Assembly (NCBI GenBank): GCA_036897095.1
Contig: JAYMSP010001501.1
Location: forward strand, 1 to 31,432
Length of the DNA stretch: 31,432 nt
Source of the DNA: Plantago elongata
Lineage: Eukaryota; Streptophyta; Magnoliopsida; Lamiales; Plantaginaceae
Reading direction: 5' to 3'
Shown here: piece after piece, positions 11,846 through 20,758 of the stretch
How positions within the stretch are numbered: position 1 is the first letter of the stretch
How the letters are laid out: every line of letters starts with the position of its first letter
Made by a program: the position numbers and the translations under genes
Notes under the pieces: generated by a model
What the model saw: only the letters and a program-made list of their open reading frames with translations
What the model was told of the DNA's origin: nothing
Database searches by the model: none

Positions 11846-12530
11846 ATGCTTTAAAAGATCCCACGAAACCTTTTTATTCGCAACTTCAGACACTTCATAG
11901 AAACCCGTAAATCTCCAAGGGGCAGCCGTAGCATCCGGGAAAATAATAGCATCGATATGGTTTGCTGAAAAACTCTGAATCGACACTGTGACCCCCTTAT
12001 CCCATAACAAAGCCAAATCACCAGAAACTCCTTTCGCCTTAACACCTATGCCATCCATCGGCATTCATATCCACCTCCCTGAAAACACCTATTGCATTAC
12101 CAATTCCTTCCGCGATTTTTTGTGAAATACGTCCCAATGGCAATCCATCGATTCTAACATGGAAATCACAGTAACTCAACTCTGTCCATTCCGGTGGTCC
12201 TTCCCCAGGAACCTCACCAACCAATATTAAAATTTTATTGTAATGCCATGGACCTTCGTTCAACACTCGCTCCTTATCCTTCAGGTGTTTAAAGTAGAAT
12301 AGGAACCACCCCTTAGCGAAACGTTTGATCTCCACCTCAAACATAGGACTCCACAATTCTGATATTATAGTCTTGAAATTGTCCCAATTGACATGCCTTC
12401 TACCCAGGATATTCCCCATTAACACTATTTTAAACCTGCAACCCAGCTCCCACTCCTCATCCATAACAAACTACAACTCCAAGCTCCTCCTCGTTAATCC
12501 AATAACCCCTTCCTCAATCTTCGAATCCAT
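11846..12530 (-). pseudogene. Second LINE: ORF1 N-terminus fused by deletion to endonuclease N-terminus
   Basis: Read on the minus strand, a start at 12530 (MDSKIEEGV) is followed by TAG at 12471-12473 and then a DUF4283 domain at 12464-12045. Its motifs include GRRHVNWDNFKTII, WFLFYF, RVLNEGPWHYN and WTELSYCDFHVRIDGLPL. The protein then jumps within a few codons (around 12060-12035) to GVSGDLALLWDKGVTVSIQSFSANHID, WRFTGFY and SWDLLKHL. These are the early segments of the ORF2 endonuclease (exonuclease-endonuclease-phosphatase fold). The rest of ORF1, the inter-ORF spacer and the first endonuclease strand are missing, so an internal deletion of more than 1 kb is inferred. The endonuclease stops near 11846 at the junction with the plus-strand LINE. 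Its 5' leader lies at 12531-13340. Confidence 0.78.
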
Positions 12531-13340
12531 TATCCCAGTGACAGAAAAGGTCGACCCGATCCCCAGTACTATACCACAAAGGTTCAAGCAGCAACCTCCC
12601 AACCTATAACCGAACGTACCTGCAAAGACGAAACAACGAAAATCCCCGGAAACAAGCAGAAAGAAGGCATGCTACAACACGCATACAAACGAAATAAAAG
12701 ACAAGATGAAAAACTGACACAGAAAGACGCACACAAACTGACAAAACTGACACAAATTGATAATGATGCTAGAAGCTAGACTACAGGCACCTCCAATTCT
12801 TTACAGTCCCTATGTTACTTTTCTGACTAGGACTACGACAGGGATCTCCAGAGTTTTTATGATCCCCAGGTTTATTTTTTAGCCATAGATTTTGCTAGAG
12901 GGATCTCCTTTCTTACAATCCCTAGGTTACTTTTCTTTCCTAGGACTATGACGAAGGTCTCCAATCTTTTCAACCTTCAGGCTTACTTTTCTGTCGTAGA
13001 TTCGAGATCATAATTCTTTTTGTTCTTTTTTCTATTCTTTTTTTGATTGATGGTGGAATCCAGACGCTACGCAACGGAAAAGCTCCCCCGGTGAATTGCT
13101 TAGGGATGAACGATGGAAGTTCCAGGATCCAAATTGTAGGGTCCAACAACCAGGTCAAACTAGAATGCCTCACAAAGATAACTAAACTAAATCTAGCAGG
13201 CCAGTCTACCAAAGATGTGTAGTAACAATCCCCTCTCAATTCCCCTGAGAAGCCATGGAAGAGAGACAATCGGAGAACGTCCAAGATTAGGGTTCCATGT
13301 GGACAACAGTACTCCATGCGGGAAAAAAACAAAACGTAAT
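12531..13340 (-). mobile_element. Probable 5' untranslated leader of the minus-strand LINE
   Basis: On the minus strand this lies upstream of the ORF1 start at 12530. It contains the four tandem units at 12791-13008 and ends before the MITE-like hairpin that starts at 13372. No protein domain is recognisable, although one minus frame is open from 13512 to 12970. The 5' end of the element is an estimate. A poly(A) tail or target-site duplication cannot be checked, because the 3' end of this LINE is lost. Confidence 0.45.
12791..13008 (-). repeat. Four tandem ~50-59-bp units upstream of LINE ORF1
   Basis: Four head-to-tail units lie at 12791-12845, 12846-12904, 12905-12958 and 12959-13008 (55, 59, 54 and 50 bases). 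On the plus strand each begins with CTCC and holds a core like CCCTAGGTTACTTTTCT, then a TAGGACTAYGACRRRGG-like end. Units 1 and 3 are the most alike. A degenerate fifth unit may precede 12791. The array sits 260-480 bases upstream of the minus-strand ORF1 start, inside the inferred LINE leader. Confidence 0.65.
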
Positions 13341-13371
13341 GTTGGCCAGTATCATACATAAAATATTTGGT

Positions 13372-13458
13372 GATTGTTTGGGACGATTTGAATGGAAAAA
13401 ACTTTAAAATGCAGTTTGAATTGAATTTTTCCAATTCAAATCGTATCCTAAACAATCC
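13372..13458. repeat. MITE-like hairpin A
   Basis: The left arm (13372-13395, GATTGTTTGGGACGATTTGA...) and right arm (13431-13458, ending ATCCTAAACAATCC) are imperfect inverted copies over about 24-28 bases with a 35-base loop. It has no coding content. It shares the TTGTTTGG / CCAAACAA-type termini with the neighbouring hairpin B. Confidence 0.5.
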
Positions 13459-13520
13459 ATGTTGGACTAAGCAGTTTTTCATGGTTTTTGACATAGTATG
13501 ATCTATCGACACTATTGAAC

Positions 13521-13636
13521 TGTTTGGATCAAAATTTCAAATAAGGCTACCCAACTAAAATTTTAAATTTTATGCATAAAGAACTCAACTACAATTATAT
13601 TATATTAATTCAAATTCTAAACTTTAATCCAAACAA
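13521..13636. repeat. MITE-like hairpin B
   Basis: The left arm (13521-13542, TGTTTGGATCAAAATTTCAA) pairs imperfectly with the right arm (about 13608-13636, ending ACTTTAATCCAAACA). The interior is AT-rich. It lies 63 bases from hairpin A and has related ends, so the two may be tandem insertions of one MITE family or the two halves of a larger one. Confidence 0.5.
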
Positions 13637-13640
13637 TCCG

Positions 13641-14837
13641 TGTATGTGTGTGTGTATTTGAAACGGTTAAATGGGGACTCTAATCCCATTGAGTTGCGCT
13701 TTTTTGTAAAACAATCCGTATATTATCGTGCGTCACAAATTTTTTAATGTAGTTACTGCATCAAAGTATCATTGAAATTAATCTTTTAACTCAACAATTT
13801 GTTCACTGATATTTAAGATTCTTACGTAAATAATGTATCAAATACCTTCAAGATAAATAGGTAATACTATCTTCATTTTGTCTATTACCATTTCGTCCAT
13901 TTCCTTTTGAAATCTTCACATCGCAGTTCCGAGTCCCAAGAGATATCACAATGATACTATATACTTGGGTTTATCTGTGGGTAATTGGCTGTATTTGCAT
14001 ATTGTTTTCATCGTACCATGTAAATTACATGTGGCCGAGAAACTATTCTAACGACTCTAGCTAGAATACGTACCTGATAAATTAACTAGGTAATTTTGGG
14101 GACTACGGAATTAAAGCAAGTAATAAAACGCTCGTGCACTAACCTCAGGAAAACGACAAATATGGCCGGATCAAACTTTGTCTTCGGATGGCATCACTAA
14201 GTTCATTTGTTAATCAAATTAATTAACTTAATTAGTACTAGTCTATATACTAACAGAAAGCATTACCTAGTGCTTATGATATTGTAGAGGTGCATACTGG
14301 AATCTCTTTATCCTATGTTTTTTCACTTTGGCTTTTATGATCATGATCATAAGGTCGGATTAAGGCCGACAATCTTTATGTCTTTTCTCATCTAATCACG
14401 TCATTAACATAATTAAATCACACCCCAAAAGTGATGTTGTAAGTACTATACTTTACTTAATTGAGCAATATTCCAATAATTTAGTTACCTTCATTGCATC
14501 ATAAAACATAAGGGCCTGTCCTCTGAGCTGTGTGTCTGAAACTTCATCCAAATTTTACTCTTTAATTTTCAAAATGTGGAAGAGATATATGATAATCTGC
14601 AGTTAAGACATGAACGTGAGGTACTTAACTCGTAATCTTGCAAGATAGCGATCGATCATATAATCGACACATGGGTACAATTGTCACATGGTTTCATGTT
14701 GTTTGAGACTAGTTACAAATCAAAATCTCCATCGTCTTAGATTGAATTGAATTGATGATCACATAAGCTTTCAGTACGTTGAATCTTGATGATAATTACT
14801 CCCAAATCAATTATTTTGTTTTGATTTTTTACAACTA
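13641..14837. other. Intergenic region, no gene seen
   Basis: There is a short GT-rich tract at about 13642-13656 and a perfect 16-base palindrome (TATGATCATGATCATA) at 14336-14351. The palindrome is followed by a small GTCGG..CCGAC hairpin. No coding frame or RNA gene was recognised. Confidence 0.5.
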
Positions 14838-14852
14838 ATATATTTAAATTTT
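14838..14852. repeat. Target-site duplication, left copy (SINE)
   Basis: ATATATTTAAATTTT, identical to 15020-15034. The two copies bracket the SINE exactly. Confidence 0.7.
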
Positions 14853-15019
14853 TTATACGATATTACAATTACAATATTTAGTTGAATAAATACTTAATAT
14901 CAATAACTTTTCAATAAATCTCTATATAAGGGACATTATCATCCATTTCGGGGAATCGAACTCAAGACCTCTTGTTATTGAATGTCTCAGTTTGCCACTC
15001 GACTACGAATGCTTTGATG
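14853..15019 (-). mobile_element. tRNA-derived SINE, 167 bp
   Basis: On the minus strand the element starts near 15019 and carries an RNA polymerase III A box, TAGTCGAGTGG at 15005-14995, which fits the consensus TRGYNNARNGG. About 32 bases further on is a B box, AGTTCGATTCC at 14962-14952, with one mismatch to GGTTCGANNCC. The box spacing is tRNA-like. A tRNA-unrelated body follows and ends in a short TATAAAAA tail. A perfect 15-base duplication flanks both ends (14838-14852 and 15020-15034). The internal promoter, size, A-rich end and long target-site duplication are the hallmarks of a SINE mobilised by a LINE. The family name is unknown. The intact duplication suggests a fairly young insertion. 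Confidence 0.82.
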
Positions 15020-15034
15020 ATATATTTAAATTTT
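15020..15034. repeat. Target-site duplication, right copy (SINE)
   Basis: ATATATTTAAATTTT, identical to 14838-14852. Confidence 0.7.
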
Positions 15035-15802
15035 GACTACGAACTAATCATGATATTTAAGGCCATTGTTAAACGCATGACAAATTTTACTAAATATGTA
15101 GGACAACTTTTTTACAGTTTTGCATATATGTCCTTATTTTGACAAATATTAAAAATCACCCACAACTTTTTAAAATTACACAATTAATAAAAAAACTTGA
15201 TCAATACATAAATTTATAAATAAAATCATTATTTATTTATTTTTACAAGAATAAAATCATTATTCTACTACAACAACATTAAACTAACTTTCAACATGAA
15301 CATTCCTTTGATAGAAAGCTTAAGTTTTCGGGTTATATAATGAAATTCTTTTTGGAAATTTCTTTTGAATTCTTCAACTCCTTGCGGTCTATCTTAAATA
15401 CTATATAGTTAGAATAATACCTTAGTATTTTATATAATAGTAAATTATAAGTTAAGCAAGTCTTCTTTTATAAAAACAAAGAGTTGCTCTATAAAATATA
15501 GGTATGTCTCTTTTATAATTTAAGCTACTAGCATAAGTGCCTTCCCCTTAATGTAGAGTTTAATTTGGGGGCATTACTAAAATCATTGGGATGATGCTCA
15601 TGAAGATAAATAGGTATTTTGTATATATCTTATTTGTTATTCAGTAAATAAATTTTACCATAATCAAACATAAAATCGTCCGAATTTCAAAGGTTGACTG
15701 GACCAACGAACGATTAATTGTAATGTTATCGTTGATTTGTTATATGATATCATTGTATATTCGGCTCTGTAATGAATTTCTTATTGACATGTTAATTGCC
15801 AC
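15035..15802. other. AT-rich spacer, no gene seen
   Basis: No recognisable coding frame, RNA gene or repeat. It ends at the 5' LTR of the Tat-type element; the five bases before the LTR are GCCAC (15798-15802). Confidence 0.5.
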
Positions 15803-16648
15803 TGTTGATACGAGAATATATCCAATCCGTTATTAGGATGTCTCACGATTAGATCCTAAGACATCACTGTATTACAAGGATAAAGCCTCAAGGATCCGAG
15901 CATAGGATCCCAAACTAAAGGTCATCCGAGGTCATACCTGGCCAAAATATACAAGAATACCTTGACAAGGATATCTGGACCAAAGTGCTATATCCGAAAG
16001 GAAGCAGGTCCGGACTACTAACATATATGAGTCTATATCCGAACCTAAAGAGAACCAAGTATGGAAGATCATAGCACGTTAGCAGGAGAGGGCGTGGCCA
16101 GTTTTGAACGTCATGGTCCGGAGCATCTCCCTCAGATGTCTTCTCAGACAGGGGACGATGATGGCCTCAAAAATCCTATAAAATGACTAATCTAACTTTG
16201 AGGCCCAAAGGGTAGATGAGTTATGACTATACTATGGTCCATGAACTTTGTTAAGCCTTGTTGGCTTAATCTTAGCCCTACACTTGGCACAATCCAAGAG
16301 GTTTATCCCTAAATGGGGAATAATCTCTATAAATAGTGCACACTTCCCAAGGTAGATAAACAAGCTCACTTGATCTTCTCATTTTATGCTTTATACCTTC
16401 ATTTTTACAGAGTCGATTCATAACCACTTTCGAGTAAAGTCTCACATCCGGCTTGATCCTTCGCAAGCCGGATCTAAAGGTTCTAACCCCCCCCCCCCAC
16501 ACTCTAGTCACTTATGCAGGGTTACATCCTAGGTGTTTGGAGCTCGAAGTTGAAGATTACCTTTGCATTCGGATCCTAATCTCTCGGACTTAGTTATCTT
16601 GTCTAGGCTTTTTTATTATACCCCAGAGTTGGGGCTTTTACCTCAACA
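15803..16648 (+). repeat. 5' LTR of the Tat-type element, 846 bp
   Basis: It starts TGTTGA at 15803 and ends TCAACA at 16648, a perfect 6-base inverted terminus. It is followed within a few bases by a primer-binding site. It contains a TATA box (16328-16335), a 10-base-arm hairpin (16446-16455 with 16464-16473) and a run of 12 C (16487-16498). It should drive transcription of the element. No second copy exists in the window for dating. Confidence 0.85.
16328..16335 (+). promoter_or_regulatory. LTR TATA box
   Basis: TATAAATA in the Tat 5' LTR, about 315 bases before the LTR end. It predicts a transcript start near 16360, so U3 would be about 555 bases long and R plus U5 about 290. Confidence 0.6.
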
Positions 16649-16651
16649 TAA

Positions 16652-16670
16652 TTAGCGCCGTCTGTGGGAA
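16652..16670 (+). other. Primer-binding site, mutated
   Basis: The sequence TTAGCGCCGTCTGTGGGAA lies three bases after the LTR. Tat-type elements commonly show a site beginning TGGCGCC, complementary to a tRNA 3' end. Here the second position of TGG (16654) reads A. The tRNA identity cannot be set by eye (Arg or Asp are candidates). Confidence 0.65.
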
Positions 16671-16709
16671 TCCGAACAAAAAGTCAGCTCTTTGTTCCCT
16701 TCCTAAGAA

Positions 16710-18748
16710 ATGGCAAGGCCTAGAAGATCAGCTCGGATTTCTTCACCTCCGGCTCGAACTCCTGTGAGACGTCCCCAAGGTAGACCTCCTACTCGGAAAA
16801 CAGCAGAAGCTCGGAGCACCACTCGATCCGACCCAGCGATGGGCATACCGCTACTGCTTCTTCACAAGAGGCCCCTCCAAATATAACCACAAGAGACCAA
16901 GCTCCTCTGACCAACAGCCTCCTCCGCTAGGAGCGCATGGACCACCAGTGGGGAGGAATTTCACTTTGCCGAATGGAACTGTCATTTCTCCTTATGAGTT
17001 CGGGATGAACGACAATTAGTTCGGATTGTTACTGAATGTCATCCAATGATGTCTAGGTTCGAACAATGTCCAGCCAACACCTCCTCAACCCGCTCCTGAG
17101 CCGGCCGAGCCTGCAGAATCGAGGCTCGAAGGAGACCAGTAAGGGAAAGGATTGGGGAAGTCATCCGAGATAATGACCTCTGCCATGTGATCAATCAGAG
17201 GACGAACTCCCATGGCCAGCAAGATAGGAGTCCCGAAAGGGAAAGAGCCAAACCAGCTAGGGTGAACCGGATAATCTCAAATCCGAGAAGAGTTGATGAT
17301 CACGGTAGGGGAAAGTGTTGTGGAGATCCAAGCAGAGCAAGTGCCCAGAACCGTCTTGGATCTGTGAACAGGGAAAAGGTTAACACCTGAGAAGATCTTT
17401 ATCCAACAGAAGGCATTGGACATGAAAATGGCCAAACTCAGCAAGATGGTGAATGCACATGAGAAAGTAACATTCAGGGTCCCGAACCCATTGAGCGCTG
17501 CAATTCGAAGAGAGAAAAAGCCTCTGGAATCTACCATTCCGAATTTGGAGCGATATTGTGGAGATAGTTATCTGGCAGCTTATCTTACTCGTTACGAGTC
17601 CAAGATGGACACTAACGGGTTGAATGATAACTTCAAGGCACTCAATTTCTCTACCACTCTCTTCGGTGAGACAATGGACTGGTGGACTAGCTTGCCTTCC
17701 GGATCCGTCAAATCTTTTGATGATGTATCCGCACTCTTTTTGAAGAGATTTCAAAAGTCTAAGAGACGGAAAAGATCAGTGGAACATTTGGCCGGCATCA
17801 TTCAATCCGAGAATGAAGATCTTCGGACCTTCTTCGATAGGTTTAATTCGAGGGTTCAACAAGTAGAGGCGCATAACATTAAGGAACGGGTCGGTCACCT
17901 ATATGCCAACACCAGTAACCATGACCTCTGGAAGAAACTATCCTAGGAGGAGATTTTGAATGAGAAGCAGCTCAAAGACATTTGTGATCATGTCTTGTAT
18001 GGAGTGGAGTTCCGAAGGAACATCCCCATTAGAGCCGGGCAGAAGAAGGCCAAGGAACCAGTCAGACAAGAGGTGCCCAAAACTTGGAAATCCAACTCAA
18101 GGAAGGATACTCGGGGAAAGCATGAGCCCCGGAGAGAGCGTACTAGGAGATATGCTGAATACACTAGTTTGAACCGTCCGAGAGAGGAGATCCTATCGAT
18201 AATGATAGAGAAGAACCTGGATATTTAATGACATAGACCCTTCATTAACAATATAAAGGGTGAGGAAGCAAAGGCTTATTGTGCTTTTCACAAACAAACC
18301 GGGAAAAGATCTGACTGAGAAATGCATCTAACTCAAGACTAAGATTGAGACGTTAATCCGGAACGGGCAATTGAAGGACATGTACTTCAAAGGAGAACAG
18401 AGCCTAAACGGAAAGGATGATAGGAGTCCGAGACCCAAATCTATGACACTCCCACCTCCTTGTAAATACACTCCGCCTCCAGAAGCAAGAAGATATGATG
18501 ATTATCCGGAAGACAGGGACTATGAGAACTTGCCCTATAGCAGAGTCATCAACGCTATAACCGGAGGGTCAAGTGGAGGAGATAGTCGAAACGCTAGGGA
18601 GAGAACTGCTCAAGATATCCGGAATGGTGATTTGGTTTGGATCTCAGTGCCTCCGAGGGGGTCCAATGTCATTTCCTTCGATGATAGCGAAATATCACCC
18701 CCAACACCCGGAGGAGGGGATACCGACCTCCCAACGTTCCTTTGCTAA
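16710..18748 (+). pseudogene. Tat-type gag, broken
   Basis: A start at 16710 opens a basic, proline-rich N-terminus (MARPRRSARISSPPART) that hits TAA at 16884. The retrotransposon gag domain is clear at 17416-17946: YCGDSYLAAYLTRYESKM, DWWTSLPSGSVKSF, FLKRFQ and ENEDLRTFFDRF. TAG at 17944-17946 and TAA at 18226-18228 interrupt it. The reading frame shifts again before 18371-18748, which carries the SRVINAITGG segment usual before the protease. A Cys-His segment (YCAFHKQTG) near 18278 is followed by further stops. Gag would form the virus-like particle. At least two frameshifts and three or more nonsense codons rule out function. Confidence 0.8.
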
Positions 18749-18749
18749 T

Positions 18750-19497
18750 TTCACTAGTCATTGCCACTTACAAGGTCAATAAGGTGTTGGTGGATACGGG
18801 GAGCTCTTCGGATATCATCTCCAAGAGAACCATTAACTAGATGAACTTGGGAGATATTGAGTACGAGAGGGTGAACACCTCGTTATCCGGATTTGGAGAA
18901 GTGATTGTTACACCCATCAGAATTATTAAGCTACATGTGTCGATGGGAACTTCCCCGAGGAGAGTGACTCAGACTGTATTGTTCCTTGTAGTGGATAAGG
19001 CATTCAACTATAATGTTATATTCGGACGACCAGGCCTTAATCAGTTCTGAGCCATCTTGTCTCCATTACACAACCGAGTCAAGTTTACCACTTCTTATGG
19101 GGTTGGAGAGGAACTAGACAATAGGCGAGAAGCTTGGGAATGTTACATACTATCCACAAACATAGCCGTCAATCCGGTACTCGCGATTTCCAAGGTTCCG
19201 AGGCCAGCACAACCTCCGGAGACTGAAATCGGGGTAGGAGCATTGGATCACAAGTTCCCCAAGTCTGTTCGGATCGAGCCCCACGAGACCCTCAAAGAAA
19301 TTCAGATCATTGAGGGGAATCCGGACAAAGAGACCAGGATTGGTACAGAAATGAACTTAGATGTGGAGCTGAAATTGATAGCATGTCTAAGGAAAAATTC
19401 ATATATCTTTGCTTGGAGTACGGATGACCTTAGAGGGATAGACCCGAGAGTAGATGTTCACCATCTTAAAATGGATCCCACGGTCAAGCATATCTGA
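18750..19497 (+). pseudogene. Retrotransposon aspartic protease and RT lead-in, broken
   Basis: The frame shows VNKVLVDTGSSSDII, with the catalytic Asp codon at 18793-18795 (D-T-G-S), followed by the flap region and NVIFGRPGLNQF, the usual C-terminal protease signature. Nonsense codons lie at 18838-18840, 19048-19050 and 19495-19497, all in the same frame. The segment after 19050 links to RT and ends in IFAWSTDDLRGIDP, a motif that precedes RT in Tat elements. The protease would cut Gag-Pol. The active-site motif is preserved despite the stops. Confidence 0.8.
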
Positions 19498-20745
19498 CAG
19501 AAGAGGAAGGATTTTGGTCCAATTGAAGATGCTATTATTGTTGCGGAAGTAGATAGGCTACTGAAAGCCTGACACATCAAGGAGGTCAGATATTCAGATT
19601 GGGTGTGTAATGTTGTCCTTGTCGAGAAATCTTCGGGGAAATGGCGGATGTGTAATGATTTACTCGGCTCAACAAGTTTTGTCTGAAGGATCCGTACCTT
19701 TACCTCGGATCGATCAGTTGGTGGACTCTACAGCCGGATGTGCATTGCTAAGCTTTATGGATGCTTATCAAGGCTTCTACGAGATTCAGATGGCACAGGA
19801 GGATGTCACGAAGACAGCCATCTTTGCGGCAGGAGGAGTCTATTGTTTCAATGTAATGCCATTCGGAGTCAAGAATGCCGGGGCAATATATTAAAGGCTC
19901 GTAAACAAAATGTTTAAAGAAGAGCTAGGCAAGACTATGGAGTTCTATGTGGATGATATATTAGTCAAAAGCAAAATGGAGGAAAGTCACATTGACCATT
20001 TGGAGAATTTCTTCGCCATCCTAAGGAAGTACGGAATGTTTGAATCCCGACAAATGTACCTTCGGGGTCAAGGGAGTTAAGTTCCTCGGATACATGGTTA
20101 TGGAGAGAGGTATTAGTGCCAATTCGGAGAAGATCCGAGCAATCCTAAACTTACCTCAACCCAAGAATGTCAATGAAGTGCAACAACTCATCGGAAGGGT
20201 CCTATCCCTTAGCAGATTCATTTCGAGGTCAGCCGAGAAGAACTTGGCATTCTTCAAGATCCTAAGGAAAGGGGATAGGTTCGAATGGCCAAGGAGTGTG
20301 AGGAAGCCTTCGAAAGCCTTAAAACCTACTTGCTTTCACCTCCGCTCTTGTCCAAACCAATCGAAGGAGAGCCCATTTACTTATACTTAGCTGTGACAAA
20401 CGAAGCTATGAGCTCCGTGCTAGTCTGGATCCAAGGAAATAATCATTGACTCATTTATTACCTAAGCAAAGCTCTTGCTGGAACCTGAGCTGAGGTACCT
20501 TCACATCGAAAAGATGGCCTAGTCCACACGGACCGAAAACTTGGGCCTTACTTCAAATCCCATCAAGTTATTGTCTTGACCAATGATCCCCTTAAGCAAG
20601 TGATGGGAAGGCCGGAACAATCAGGGAGACTGTCGAAGTGAGCAATTGAACTTAGCGAGTACGACATCTCGTACCAGGCTCCATCAGCCAAGAAAGCCCA
20701 AGTCCTAGCAGATTTTCTAGTCGACTTTTCGGAAGAAGGTAACTA
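19498..20745 (+). pseudogene. Reverse transcriptase and first RNase H, broken
   Basis: RT motifs are readable across three frames: VVLVEKSSGKWRMCNDF (about 19600-19660), FMDAYQGFYEIQMA and MPFGVKNAG (19755-19890), then FYVDDILVKSKM with the YVDD catalytic motif at 19946-19957. The thumb region follows ([11 protein letters not shown], 20090-20120). Past about 20390 the first RNase H is very decayed, with TNDPLKQ and ADFLVDFSEEGN recognisable near 20580-20745. Breaks include TGA at 19570-19572, a frameshift near 19660, TAA at 19892-19894 and a shift near 20035. The enzyme would copy the element RNA. Confidence 0.8.
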
Positions 20746-20758
20746 GGATCCGGAACCC

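Noticed and set aside
12970..13512. 180-residue minus-strand frame
   Set aside because: It runs through the MITE-like hairpin A, the LINE leader and one tandem unit. No domain is seen, so it is a chance frame.
14336..14351. 16-base palindrome TATGATCATGATCATA
   Set aside because: A perfect palindrome, but made of repeated TGATCA words in AT-rich DNA, with no gene next to it. No operator-like context.
14941..15010. Possible tRNA gene on the minus strand
   Set aside because: A and B boxes are present, but there is no acceptor stem or proper anticodon arm, and 15-base target-site duplications flank the unit. It is a SINE.
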